Shown piece after piece: positions 6,471 to 14,463 of a DNA stretch of 35,950 nt; positions within the stretch are counted from its first letter, which is position 1; every line of letters begins with the position of its first letter. The stretch is from the NCBI RefSeq assembly GCF_001586785.1, contig NZ_LUFH02000062.1:1-35950 (forward strand), given 5' to 3'. The notes under the pieces are model-generated. The model did not search any database and was not told where the DNA came from. It worked only from the letters and a program-made list of their open reading frames with translations. Origin of the DNA: Sphaerospermopsis aphanizomenoides BCCUSP55 (lineage in GTDB: Bacteria; Cyanobacteriota; Cyanobacteriia; Cyanobacteriales; Nostocaceae). The position numbers were made by a program, and so were the translations under genes.

Positions 6471-9209
6471 GTGTATCTAAATAAATCCATTCATCCCTCA
6501 ATTCAGCAAAACCTGAATGCTGAGATGGATTCTCAAACAACTATTCAAACTGAACCTGTAACGGCAATGCCAATGCAACCATTACCGTTGAATGAGAATA
6601 TGACGACTGATAGTAAAGTTGTTGAAAATTTTCACAATTGGCTGAGTATTCATCAGGTTTGGGGGCAATTACCAGTAGATGCACTGGAAGCAATCGCTCA
6701 ATCCTTTCATTACTTTAGTGTAGAACCGCAAACGCTGATATATCAAGAAGGACAAACCCCCATTGGATTGTACTTGCTGAAATCAGGAACAGTAGAGATT
6801 TTTAAGCGATCGCTCATCGGTCAATTGCTGATTCGTTACCGTCATCCAGGTGATTTATTTGGTTATACGCTGATTGCTAATGAGGTAGAAGGAACATATC
6901 AAACCAATGCGATTGCCCTAACTAAAAGCGAAATTTGGTTTTTGCCAAAAGCCGCTTTTCAACACCTAATTGTTGCACACCCTTCGATTCAACAGGTGAT
7001 TCATTCCCAACTCGCTCAAGATTTAAATGAATATGCTACTCGTATTGCTTGGTCACAGGTACGGATTCAATCCTTACAATCCTATATACAGCCAGTAGCC
7101 AGCCAAACTGGTATTATTGGTAGTAGTAAAGCAGCACAGAAACTGATAGAACAGGTCAATCAGGCAGCCGCAAATTTGCAGCCTGTAATCTTGCAAGGGC
7201 AGCCAGGAACAGGTAAAACATTTGTAGCAGGTTTGATTCATACTCGTTCAGAACTAGCATCTCAACCCTTTGCGGAACTAGATTGTGGTGAACTACTCCG
7301 TGCAGAAGATGGTCGGCTAAATACAGATGTCTTATTTGGTAGGATAGGACAGCAACCGGGCATTTTAGAACTGTTGGAACGGGGAACTCTACTACTAGAT
7401 AATGTACAGGTGTTGAGTCCAGGCGATCGCTCCCGTTTAGTTCACTACCTGAAAACTGGATTAATTCTGCCAAATCGCGGTATTGTGGGCAAAATCAATC
7501 CTAAAACTGAACCTGCTGAACCGATACAATCTACTGTGCGCTTGATTCTGGCATCACCCAACAAACTGGAATTACCAGAAATTAACACCATTACCATCAA
7601 ACTTTTTACCCTACCCCAACGCAAAGCCGATATTCCCGATTTTGCCGGGTACTTCTTAACCCAGTTTTGTCGAGAACAGAATCGTCCCTTATTAAAAGTA
7701 GATCAATCCGACCTCCGGCGCTTAATCAGCTACGACTACCCCGGAAACATCGCCGAACTAGCAGAGATTTTACACCGAGCGGTGATGATGACACCATCAG
7801 GGCATTCTGTCATCCCAGAACAGGTCTTGTGGTCTGTACAATCAACCAAAAACGCCTTTCGTCTTGATTTATTAACTCATGTACCCTGGTTGCGGCAAAT
7901 TTTGCTCAGTCGTTGGTATCCAGAAGGTATCTGGGTGTTAATGATGGCAGTTTTTGTTCCTGTGACAGTGCTGGGTTTTATTGGTGATCAACAACGAGAT
8001 AGCAGTGTCACCCTGAATATGTTTTGGGCGTGGTGGTGGCCTGGTTATTTGTTCCTCTTTGCCTTTTTTGGTCGGCTGTGGTGTGCTGTCTGTCCCTTTA
8101 TGATTACTGGTGAGTGGATACGAAAAATTTCTCTGTGGCTATTTCCCCGTCAGCAACTCACCTGGAATACCCAATGGTTGAACCGTTGGGGAGGTTGGGT
8201 TGTGTTTGCTGGCTTTGTGGCTATTTACCTGTGGGAAAAACTCTGGGACTTACCCAACCATGCCTATTTGTCAGCCTGGCTGCTGTTAACAATCACAGCC
8301 GGCGCGGTTATTTTCAGTTTAATTTATGAACGGCGGTTATGGTGTCGGTATCTTTGCCCCATTGGTGGGATGAATGGGATGTTTGCCAAACTGTCAATGA
8401 TTGAATTGCGTTCCACTCAACAAGTGTGTGGTAGTCAGTGCAACACCTTTGGCTGTTATAAAGGGACGGCAGTAACTGCGATCGCCTTTTCTGAAGCCTT
8501 ACCTACAGAAGGACAAGCAACAGGAGGATGTCCGCTTTATTCCCATCCGGCACAATTACAAGATAACCGAGATTGTATGTTGTGTATGACCTGTTTGAAA
8601 GGTTGTCCTAATCGTTCTGCACAGTTAAATTTGCGGTTTCCGGCTTCAGATTTGTTGGATAATCACAAAGGATTTTGGGCAGAAGTGGCTTTATTATTGC
8701 TGTTGTTGGGTGGTGTATTTATGCACCATGCTGATCGAATTTTGGGATGGTTGGGATTTGGTTTTTTGCCTTTAGATGCTGACCATTTGCTAATTAGCAT
8801 TCCCATTGTTTGTGTTCTGCTGAGTATTCCTGCGGTGTTAACTTATGGGACTCATGCGATCGCACGTTTCCTAGATTCAGAACAACCAAATTATCTCACA
8901 GTTATCTATGCCTATCTGCCTTTAACATTAGCAGCCAATCTCACCCATTATATTCCGGCGGCTATTACGGAAGCTGGGCAAATTCTCCCGGTTTTAGCAC
9001 ATACATTCGGTTACAGTGGTGCAGGTTTACCTACACTTTCCTGGAATTTGGATGTAGCGCAATTTTTGCAAGGTGTCACCCTCATTTCAGCAATGGTATT
9101 TAGTCCCTATCCACTGTTAAGGATTTCCAAGCGATCGCTCTTTCACAACCTACCACATTTATTATTAATGTTAGGTTTTACAGTCTTCTTTTTTAAGTTA
9201 ATGATTTAA
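6471..9209 (+). CDS. cNMP-binding / degenerate sigma54-type AAA / NapH-like polyferredoxin fusion
   Basis: A 912-aa three-part protein. Residues about 55-190 are a Crp-type cyclic-nucleotide-binding beta-roll (IYQEGQTPIGLYLLKSGTVEIF...HPGDLFG). Residues about 213-460 resemble a sigma54-activator AAA domain: Walker A GQPGTGKT (243-250), Walker B GTLLLDN (305-311), and the C-terminal YDYPGNIAELAEILHRAV. However, the sigma54-contacting GAFTGA loop is missing, the Walker B Glu is Asn311, and the usual Arg of GNVREL is Ala428. Residues about 485-912 are a polytopic membrane domain with NapH/NosR/CcoG-like cysteine motifs CAVCP (538, 541) and CRYLCP (625, 629), C653/C657/C662/C687, and a ferredoxin motif CxxCxxCxxxCP (702, 705, 708, 712). 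It probably senses a ligand in the cytoplasm and gates electron flow at the membrane. It is monocistronic, with three HIP1 sites inside. Confidence 0.9.
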   Translation: MYLNKSIHPSIQQNLNAEMDSQTTIQTEPVTAMPMQPLPLNENMTTDSKVVENFHNWLSIHQVWGQLPVDALEAIAQSFHYFSVEPQTLIYQEGQTPIGLYLLKSGTVEIFKRSLIGQLLIRYRHPGDLFGYTLIANEVEGTYQTNAIALTKSEIWFLPKAAFQHLIVAHPSIQQVIHSQLAQDLNEYATRIAWSQVRIQSLQSYIQPVASQTGIIGSSKAAQKLIEQVNQAAANLQPVILQGQPGTGKTFVAGLIHTRSELASQPFAELDCGELLRAEDGRLNTDVLFGRIGQQPGILELLERGTLLLDNVQVLSPGDRSRLVHYLKTGLILPNRGIVGKINPKTEPAEPIQSTVRLILASPNKLELPEINTITIKLFTLPQRKADIPDFAGYFLTQFCREQNRPLLKVDQSDLRRLISYDYPGNIAELAEILHRAVMMTPSGHSVIPEQVLWSVQSTKNAFRLDLLTHVPWLRQILLSRWYPEGIWVLMMAVFVPVTVLGFIGDQQRDSSVTLNMFWAWWWPGYLFLFAFFGRLWCAVCPFMITGEWIRKISLWLFPRQQLTWNTQWLNRWGGWVVFAGFVAIYLWEKLWDLPNHAYLSAWLLLTITAGAVIFSLIYERRLWCRYLCPIGGMNGMFAKLSMIELRSTQQVCGSQCNTFGCYKGTAVTAIAFSEALPTEGQATGGCPLYSHPAQLQDNRDCMLCMTCLKGCPNRSAQLNLRFPASDLLDNHKGFWAEVALLLLLLGGVFMHHADRILGWLGFGFLPLDADHLLISIPIVCVLLSIPAVLTYGTHAIARFLDSEQPNYLTVIYAYLPLTLAANLTHYIPAAITEAGQILPVLAHTFGYSGAGLPTLSWNLDVAQFLQGVTLISAMVFSPYPLLRISKRSLFHNLPHLLLMLGFTVFFFKLMI

Positions 9210-9212
9210 AAA

Positions 9213-9252
9213 ATCCTGTAAATCCTTAAATCCTGGACATCCTGATTCTGAC
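9213..9252 (+). repeat. Dispersed 40-bp repeat, copy 1 (left of vapBC)
   Basis: It begins ATCCTGTAAATCC and ends CCTGATTCTGAC, with TCCT recurring every 8-9 bases. It is identical over 40 bases to copy 2 at 10022-10061. The two copies exactly bracket the toxin-antitoxin genes. Confidence 0.95.
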
Positions 9253-9310
9253 GCTTTTATGGCTATAATTGATATAGCGGATCATAACCTAGTAAATATC
9301 ATAGATAGTT

Positions 9311-9559
9311 ATGAATGTACAACTTGTTGATTCACTTGTAGAAATTGTTGCCAAATTAACTCCCGAAGATCAAAAACTGTTTTTATCTAAACTCTCTCAG
9401 AAAAAAATCATTCCATCACCAGCAGATAAACAAAATTTAACATCAACAGAAAAAGTGGCGCAATTTCAGGAATGGTTATCTCAATTTCCTAAAAGCGATA
9501 TTACTTTACCAGATGAAGCACTGCGTCGGGAAAATATTTATGATGATCGAGGAATATGA
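9311..9559 (+). CDS. vapB: VapB-type antitoxin
   Basis: 82 aa. A helical N-terminus (VDSLVEIVAKLTPEDQKLFLSKL) and a flexible acidic C-terminus (DITLPDEALRRENIYDDRGI) that would wrap round the toxin. The 'LTPEDQ.LFL.KL' pattern is common in cyanobacterial antitoxins paired with PIN toxins. The stop overlaps the toxin start by 4 bp (ATGA 9556-9559). It should neutralise the toxin and repress the operon. The DNA-binding fold is not evident from sequence alone, so the class is inferred from the partner. Confidence 0.75.
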   Translation: MNVQLVDSLVEIVAKLTPEDQKLFLSKLSQKKIIPSPADKQNLTSTEKVAQFQEWLSQFPKSDITLPDEALRRENIYDDRGI

Positions 9560-10002
9560 CAAGCTATTTACTTGATACAAATGTTATTCTCAGGTTTACA
9601 GATTCCCAATCTTCGGAATATAACCTTATAAGTAATGCTATTTCTGAAATTTTATTAGAAGGTGGTAAATGTTTTATCACTTCTCAAGTGATCGTTGAAT
9701 TTTGGGTTGTTGCTACTCGTCCTGCAAATGTCAATGGCTTAGGATGGACAGTAGAACAAACAAAACAAGCTGTACAAATGCTCATCAATCAATTTGATTT
9801 ACTCGAAGAAACACCGGATGTATTTTCTACTTGGTTGAACTTAGTAACAACATATAATATTTCCGGTAAACGCACTCATGATATACGCCTATTAGCCGTG
9901 ATGCTTACTCATCATATCAGCCATATTTTAACTTTAAACCCAAAAGATTTTATCGCTGTTCCAGAAATTACTATCATTCATCCTCAAAATATTAATAGCT
10001 AA
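9556..10002 (+). CDS. vapC: VapC-type PIN-domain ribonuclease toxin
   Basis: 148 aa, the usual VapC length. PIN-domain acidic residues are visible: D7 in LLDTNVILR, E48 in VIVEFWVVATRP, and D109 in GKRTHDIRLLA, followed by ILTLNPKDF near the end. These coordinate Mg2+ for RNA cleavage, typically of tRNA or rRNA. It is translationally coupled to the antitoxin through ATGA. The pair has no HIP1 site and sits exactly between two identical 40-bp repeats, so it looks like a transferred cassette. Confidence 0.88.
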   Translation: MTSYLLDTNVILRFTDSQSSEYNLISNAISEILLEGGKCFITSQVIVEFWVVATRPANVNGLGWTVEQTKQAVQMLINQFDLLEETPDVFSTWLNLVTTYNISGKRTHDIRLLAVMLTHHISHILTLNPKDFIAVPEITIIHPQNINS

Positions 10003-10021
10003 GAATATTGTGAAGGCATTT

Positions 10022-10061
10022 ATCCTGTAAATCCTTAAATCCTGGACATCCTGATTCTGAC
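10022..10061 (+). repeat. Dispersed 40-bp repeat, copy 2 (right of vapBC)
   Basis: Identical to copy 1 (9213-9252) and in the same orientation. It ends 3 bp before the stop codon of modD on the opposite strand. Confidence 0.95.
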
Positions 10062-10063
10062 AA

Positions 10064-10915
10064 TTATTCTTTCCGTGTCATCTTTGCACCAATATCAGCA
10101 GGTTTCCCAAAATAGGGGTAACTTGTCACCAAAATATCTACACCTGTGCTGGCATAATTCCTCACATTTTCCCCATTAATCCCACCTGCTGCTGCTAGTT
10201 TTAAACTTGGATATTTCTGTTTTAAATCTGTAACAAGATTACCAAGTTCTAAAGTAGGAATTTTATCAAATTGAATTAAATCAACACCAGCTTCAGCAAC
10301 CATCCAAGCATCGGCTTCTGTTTCCACTTCAATAGCAATTTTTTGTTCTGGAAACCGTTTTCTGAGTTGGTTAATTCGCTCAATTATTTGCGCAATACTA
10401 TCTATAAATAGTAGATGTTGTTTAAAAATCAAAACTGTTTCTGAGAGTCCCAAACGATGGGGAATAGCACCACCAGCTAAAATTGCTTTCATGGAAATAG
10501 TTCTCGTACCAGGAAAACATTTGCGAGTGGTGACAACTGCCACATCAGGATTTACATTTTTAGCAGCATCAACTAATTCTTTGGTACGGGAAGCAATACC
10601 AGAAGCGTATTCCATTAAATTTAACGCCACTCTCCAACCAATATGTAAAGCTTCAGCTGAACCACTGGCTTTAAGAATTAATTTTTGTTCGGGTAAACAA
10701 GTACCACTTTCTACTAAATATTCAACTTTTGCACCACATTTTTCAAATACCCTTGCTGCTTCTTCAGTCGCACAAATAGTTGTGGAGTGACGGGTAGAAA
10801 ATGCGATTTCTCCTAACTCCTTACCTATATTTAATCCATAGGTAGTTAAATCTAGAAATGGGACATCTTCTGCAATTAATTGTGCGATCGCTTCATCTGA
10901 AAAGAAAATTCTCAT
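10064..10915 (-). CDS. modD: ModD, quinolinate phosphoribosyltransferase-like protein
   Basis: 283 aa, homologous to NadC-type phosphoribosyltransferases but with ModD features: N-terminal IAEDVPFLDLTTYGLNIG, central EYASGIASRTKELVDAAK and VVTTRKCFPGTRTISMKAILAGGAIPHRLGLSETVLIFKQH, and a C-terminal AAAGGIN/TGVDILVTSYPYFGKPADIGAKM. ModD proteins are named from molybdate-transport operons, but their substrate is unsettled. No mod genes adjoin here. True NadC is less likely because of the ADIG-type C-terminus and the PHRLGLSE motif. Two palindromes with ACTATA arms lie upstream. Confidence 0.82.
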   Translation of the reverse strand: MRIFFSDEAIAQLIAEDVPFLDLTTYGLNIGKELGEIAFSTRHSTTICATEEAARVFEKCGAKVEYLVESGTCLPEQKLILKASGSAEALHIGWRVALNLMEYASGIASRTKELVDAAKNVNPDVAVVTTRKCFPGTRTISMKAILAGGAIPHRLGLSETVLIFKQHLLFIDSIAQIIERINQLRKRFPEQKIAIEVETEADAWMVAEAGVDLIQFDKIPTLELGNLVTDLKQKYPSLKLAAAGGINGENVRNYASTGVDILVTSYPYFGKPADIGAKMTRKE

Positions 10916-10973
10916 TTCTGCTGGGGAGAATAAAGTTTTATTGTCAGTATTCAGCTATCAGTAATTAGCTTTC

Positions 10974-11013
10974 AACTATAGATATAGTTGGTCACATACT
11001 ATAACAATATAGT
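10974..11013 (-). promoter_or_regulatory. Two palindromes upstream of modD
   Basis: AACTATA-GA-TATAGTT (10974-10989) and ACTATA-ACAA-TATAGT (10998-11013) lie 59-98 bp before the modD start. Their arms match those in the psbA' (1333-1350) and sulfur-operon (1900-1909) promoters. A TTGTTA / 17 bp / TATCTA promoter could overlap them on the minus strand, but the hexamers are weak. Confidence 0.5.
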
Positions 11014-11330
11014 ATTATAGCAAATTATTTTTGATGTTTACAACTTCACTAGTACATAACGGCAGAAATCAACCGAGAGCATCCCAATGAAAGCAACAAT
11101 AAACGCAGCAATACTAAAAACCCTCTTAAACCCTCTTCACTTTGTGTCCTTTGCGTTCTTTGCGGTTGATTCATATCAAGCCTGGGAACAATTGCCAGAT
11201 TTCAAAAAAATCAACTTATAGCATTTCCTGTCTAATGAAGCACAAAATTATCTGCGTTTATCTGTGTCCATCTGCGTTTGATTATGACTGCTTGTACCTC
11301 TACTAAGACTAAGATACACTATCAAGGTTT
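11014..11330. other. Gene-free stretch between modD and glycosidase gene
   Basis: It holds fragments of common cyanobacterial intergenic repeats: TGTCCTTTGCGTTCTTTGCGG near 11146 and ATCTGCGTTTATCTGTGTCC near 11249. A 44-codon ORF from 11086 crosses the first of these and is not credible. No RNA gene or terminator was recognised. Confidence 0.6.
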
Positions 11331-12257
11331 TCAGCCTTTTTTCTTATAAATCAAAAACACCGAACCAATTGGACCAAAATTTTCTACATAAACCTTATTA
11401 TTGTAATACAAACCTGGAGACATACCGCCATCAAATAACATCCCTTCTTGAATCCTGCCTAAACAATTATTTCTGGCAATACCTTCTAACACATCATCAA
11501 ACTGACTCGGTAACAATTCTTTATTAATTGCAGAAGTTTGAATACTAGAATTAGCTTTCACATCATTCACTAAAAAAATCACATAACCCTTACTCGTAAC
11601 TGCTACCATCGAACGATTAGTTGCACCTTTACAAGCAAATTCTCCTAAAGCTTTACAGATATCTTTAAAATTACCCTGACGGTAAAATCTGCCATTACCA
11701 CCCACCAAATTATAATTCAGAAAACTTGCGCCTCTTCTGCCAGTATCAATAGTAGCTATACGTTCCCTTGGGTTTCCTCCAGATATACCAAAAGAAGAAC
11801 GTTTATTTTTAAATGCACCAGAATACTCGACTCCACGAGAAATATTTAAACCTTGGGGTTTATTCACCGTATCTATATAATCAGCATTAATCGCTGCAAT
11901 TGGAGATTTACCATTTAACTTGGAATTTTCATCAGCTATCAATTGACTAAAATATTTAGGAATGTATTCTCTTCTAAAATTACCTCTAGCATCTTTAGCA
12001 TATATTTTATGAGCTAAACCTACATTCACCGTAAAATCTAAAGCTGGAGATTTAGGATTAAAAAGAATTACATGATTGATACCTTTAGTGTATCTTTCAC
12101 CTTTATTATTAGTCTTAAAGAATTCAATACTAAACTGTGAATTATTGCCAGGACAATTAGCAGATGGTTTGGGTGCTGAATTCGCTACCATATCCTGACA
12201 ACTTAATAATAAAAAACCGCTACTAATTAAAATAGATAAGAAAGATAATTTTTTCAT
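11331..12257 (-). CDS. Phosphodiester glycosidase (NAGPA/DUF2233) family lipoprotein
   Basis: 308 aa. The signal peptide ends in a lipobox LLLSC, with lipid attachment at Cys20, so the mature protein should be an envelope lipoprotein. The rest fits the phosphodiester-glycosidase domain (NAGPA family): an AINADYID segment near residue 124, SSFGISGG, MVAVTSKGYVIFLV, and the characteristic LFDGGMSPGLYYNN near the C-terminus. Family members hydrolyse N-acetylglucosamine phosphodiesters or related exopolysaccharide linkages; the substrate here is unknown. It ends in lysines with no obvious terminator. Its coding sequence is strongly AT-rich and lacks HIP1. Confidence 0.85.
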   Translation of the reverse strand: MKKLSFLSILISSGFLLLSCQDMVANSAPKPSANCPGNNSQFSIEFFKTNNKGERYTKGINHVILFNPKSPALDFTVNVGLAHKIYAKDARGNFRREYIPKYFSQLIADENSKLNGKSPIAAINADYIDTVNKPQGLNISRGVEYSGAFKNKRSSFGISGGNPRERIATIDTGRRGASFLNYNLVGGNGRFYRQGNFKDICKALGEFACKGATNRSMVAVTSKGYVIFLVNDVKANSSIQTSAINKELLPSQFDDVLEGIARNNCLGRIQEGMLFDGGMSPGLYYNNKVYVENFGPIGSVFLIYKKKG

Positions 12258-12304
12258 AGATATGGTAATTGGTAATGGGTAGGATGTACAGGATGGTTTA
12301 TTTT

Positions 12305-12344
12305 GTCAGAATCAGGATAACCAGGATTATAGGATGTACAGGAT
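12305..12344 (-). repeat. Dispersed 40-bp repeat, copy 3 (reverse)
   Basis: Begins GTCAGAATCAGGATAACC and ends GTACAGGAT; the reverse complement matches the family at 9213. A second partial AGGATGTACAGGATG lies just before it at 12280-12295. It belongs to the leader region of the glycosidase gene; the 70-aa ORF that spans it is rejected. Confidence 0.85.
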
Positions 12345-12472
12345 GTAATTTTTAAACTTCTGATTTTCCTTTGCGCCTTTGCGTCTACCCTTCGGGATCT
12401 CCTGACGGAGATTGGGTGAGATTTTTTCTTATCTTTAACTTCTGATACCAACAAAAAATTAAACAATTACAA

Positions 12473-12511
12473 TCCTGTAAATCCTTCAATCCTGGACATC
12501 CTGATTCTGAC
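12473..12511 (+). repeat. Dispersed 40-bp repeat, copy 4
   Basis: Differs from copies 1 and 2 by a single base (TTCAATCC instead of TTAAATCC). It lies directly downstream of the DUF4912 gene's terminator. Confidence 0.9.
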
Positions 12512-12515
12512 AAAT

Positions 12516-12546
12516 ACAAAACCCGCTACAGGATTACTATAGCGGG
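12516..12546 (-). terminator. Terminator of the DUF4912 gene
   Basis: CCCGCTA (12522-12528) pairs with TAGCGGG (12540-12546). On the minus strand the stem is followed by TTTTGTATTTG. It lies about 45 bp past the DUF4912 stop. Confidence 0.8.
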
Positions 12547-12590
12547 GAATATTAAAAAATGCAGTTATGGCGTAATGTAAACTTCAAGAC

Positions 12591-13832
12591 TTAGGAGAGC
12601 CATTCCAGAACAGCTTCATCCTTGGTGTTGGTATTGCGAGAAGGTGTTTCACGTTCAAACTTCATGTGAATAGAACGGCTTTGTTCACCATCAGCAGCAA
12701 CAGCCAAAATTGGGTAGTCAATTAAACCATCTTGGAAGGACATTTGGAAGCGGAATGTACCGTCGGGATTGAGTTTAATGGGACGACCACCAATAGTTAC
12801 AGTTGCATCTGGTTCAGTTGCACCGTAGACAATTAATTCAGCATCTGCAATTAACCAGAATTTGCGAGGACGCACGGGTACAGCAGAAGCAGAGAAGCCA
12901 ACACCAGACATTCCTACACCGGACATATTGATACCGGATGCGGTGGGAACTGCCCACATACCCACACCAGATGGGAAGATGTAGGAACTGATAGCTTGTT
13001 CTGGACGTACTGAACCAGCTACGTGCTGCATAGAACCGAACAGAGAACCAGCAACTCGTTGTGCTTCGGCAGATTCTGCTAAACCAAAGATTTGGTCGTA
13101 AATGGGGTTGCCACCTGCACCAACCGCAGCAACTTTCTTCGCAGGAGGAACTAATTCATACTTGGTCTGACCGCGCAAGTCTTCTTCAAAGTCTACGGTG
13201 ATGAAGACATCTTCTATCCAGTCAGAAGGATAGACAGGAGGAATGTGGACTCTAGCAGAACGAGCTAATACTAACCAGCCACCATCTACGGTACGATAAC
13301 CTATATCAATAACATAATCCCGATCGCTCACTGGAATTGGTAAATACCATTCTCTTGCCAGTTCATCCGCTGGATATTCTTGGATGCTGTGAGGACTTTG
13401 ATGTTCCAGGTTGATATCAGTAACATCATAAATCCGCAGTGCTAGTTGCTGACCACCTTGACGACGCAGTTCTTCTTTGTGATCATTGGGAATATCCCAG
13501 TATGTGTAAGCCCATTGTGGATCACGTGGTAATAAAACAATGCGGCTTTCACCATAACCACCTGGTAAATCGGCCAATGCTTCATCAACATCAGCGAAAG
13601 AACCACCAGTACGATCTTCCTGACCTAATTCAAACTTTGCTGCTTCCACGGTTTCCTGTGCCTCCAGTGAACGAGATGGACTAAGCGATACTTTACTGCG
13701 CTGAACTTCTTGAATTGATGCCAACAGTTGAGATTTACGCATTCGGCTATAGCGAGAAATGCCATATTCGCTTGCAACTTTACGAAGCTGCCTTAATGTC
13801 ATCTCCTCTAGCGGTGGGCGTTCTTTTGCCAT
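12591..13832 (-). CDS. Rho_N-like plus DUF4912 protein
   Basis: 413 aa. Residues about 7-42 (LEEMTLRQLRKVASEYGISRYSRMRKSQLLASIQ) resemble the Rho N-terminal/SAP-like helical domain that binds nucleic acid. Residues about 90-215 are DUF4912, with LLPRDPQWAYTYWDIP, LALRIYDVTDI and REWYLPIPVSDRDYVIDIGY. A Gly/Met/Ser-rich linker with repeated MSGVG follows (about 298-312), then a final beta domain with a repeat-like fold (ELIVYGATEPDATVTIGGRPIKLNPDGTFRFQMSFQDG), similar to bacterial Ig-like modules. It is conserved in cyanobacteria as a protein of unknown function. It has its own terminator at 12516-12546. The combination suggests a nucleic-acid-linked regulatory or scaffold role, which is inference. 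Confidence 0.85.
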   Translation of the reverse strand: MAKERPPLEEMTLRQLRKVASEYGISRYSRMRKSQLLASIQEVQRSKVSLSPSRSLEAQETVEAAKFELGQEDRTGGSFADVDEALADLPGGYGESRIVLLPRDPQWAYTYWDIPNDHKEELRRQGGQQLALRIYDVTDINLEHQSPHSIQEYPADELAREWYLPIPVSDRDYVIDIGYRTVDGGWLVLARSARVHIPPVYPSDWIEDVFITVDFEEDLRGQTKYELVPPAKKVAAVGAGGNPIYDQIFGLAESAEAQRVAGSLFGSMQHVAGSVRPEQAISSYIFPSGVGMWAVPTASGINMSGVGMSGVGFSASAVPVRPRKFWLIADAELIVYGATEPDATVTIGGRPIKLNPDGTFRFQMSFQDGLIDYPILAVAADGEQSRSIHMKFERETPSRNTNTKDEAVLEWLS

Positions 13833-14415
13833 TGATTTGGCCTCCAGTAGTTTTAAATTATTTCTCCGGGTTATAAAATGTTTTTGATCCCAGATTAATT
13901 TCTTATTACTGACTCCTGGTTTTGCCCAGTTTATAAGTGTTTTAGTTTGTTTTTAAATGAAAATTCACAACCTTGAGATTCCTCATCCTGCTATGATTAG
14001 CATTTCTTTGGGATCGACGGTGTGTTTTTGTTAAAGAAATATTAACAGGTATTCATGCCTAGTGAGCAAGGGGTCTGAAGACGGTATTTTGAATGTTTGA
14101 CGTATTTATCAGCTATTTCGGGATCATTATGTTATGGTTTCATGACATTTGAGTTAAAAGAACTGGGTATATGTCAAAATTTCCTGACATTTACTTTTTC
14201 AAGTGCTGCTATTAACCTTACCCCAACCATTCTTAAACGCGAAGAGGGACATTTGAACCTGGACTTAGCAAGATAAAATCATTCAAGGCTTTCCTGAAGA
14301 AAGTTCAATAATGAACAATTGACAATTACCTCTCCCTGGAGGGAAGAGGATTGAAAAAGGGGGATTTTTGGCTTTTTTCCCCTAGAAAGGCGAGGTTTAA
14401 AACCTTGAATGAAAC
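13833..14415. other. Divergent intergenic region, DUF4912 / bgtB
   Basis: No credible gene. It contains the palindrome ATGTCA-N8-TGACAT at 14171-14190, with another ATGACAT about 30 bp upstream, a possible operator for either flanking gene. A C/G-rich repeat of the 44-66 type (CCTCTCCCTGGAGGG) lies near 14327-14345, followed by a poly-G/poly-T stretch around 14358-14385. Confidence 0.5.
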
Positions 14416-14451
14416 AATTATCAATTGTCAATTATCAATTATCAATTGATA
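14416..14451. repeat. Heptamer tandem repeat (CAATTAT)n
   Basis: Five 7-bp units, CAATTAT CAATTGT CAATTAT CAATTAT CAATTGA, ending just before the SD of the bgtB-like gene. The array keeps an upstream TTG-started frame open, but that extension is not coding. Confidence 0.8.
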
Positions 14452-14463
14452 AAGGAAACTTCA

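Noticed and set aside
6471-7850. Reading the AAA domain as a sigma54-dependent transcription activator
   Set aside because: No GAFTGA loop, altered Walker B, no HTH domain, and the protein continues into a membrane iron-sulfur domain.
10064-10915. NadC (quinolinate phosphoribosyltransferase of NAD synthesis)
   Set aside because: N-terminal EDVPFLDLTT, PHRLGLSETVL and the C-terminal PYFGKPADIGAKM pattern fit ModD better; NadC cannot be fully excluded without alignment.
11086-11220. 44-codon plus-strand ORF in the modD-glycosidase gap
   Set aside because: Contains a common intergenic repeat segment and has no SD.
12254-12466. Minus-strand 70-aa ORF upstream of the glycosidase gene
   Set aside because: It runs through dispersed-repeat copy 3 and other intergenic repeats; the amino-acid sequence is only a reading of the repeats.
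14425-14463. TTG-started N-terminal extension of the bgtB-like gene
   Set aside because: The 13 extra codons are a heptamer array; a proper SD and ATG follow at 14452-14466 and the signal peptide begins there.
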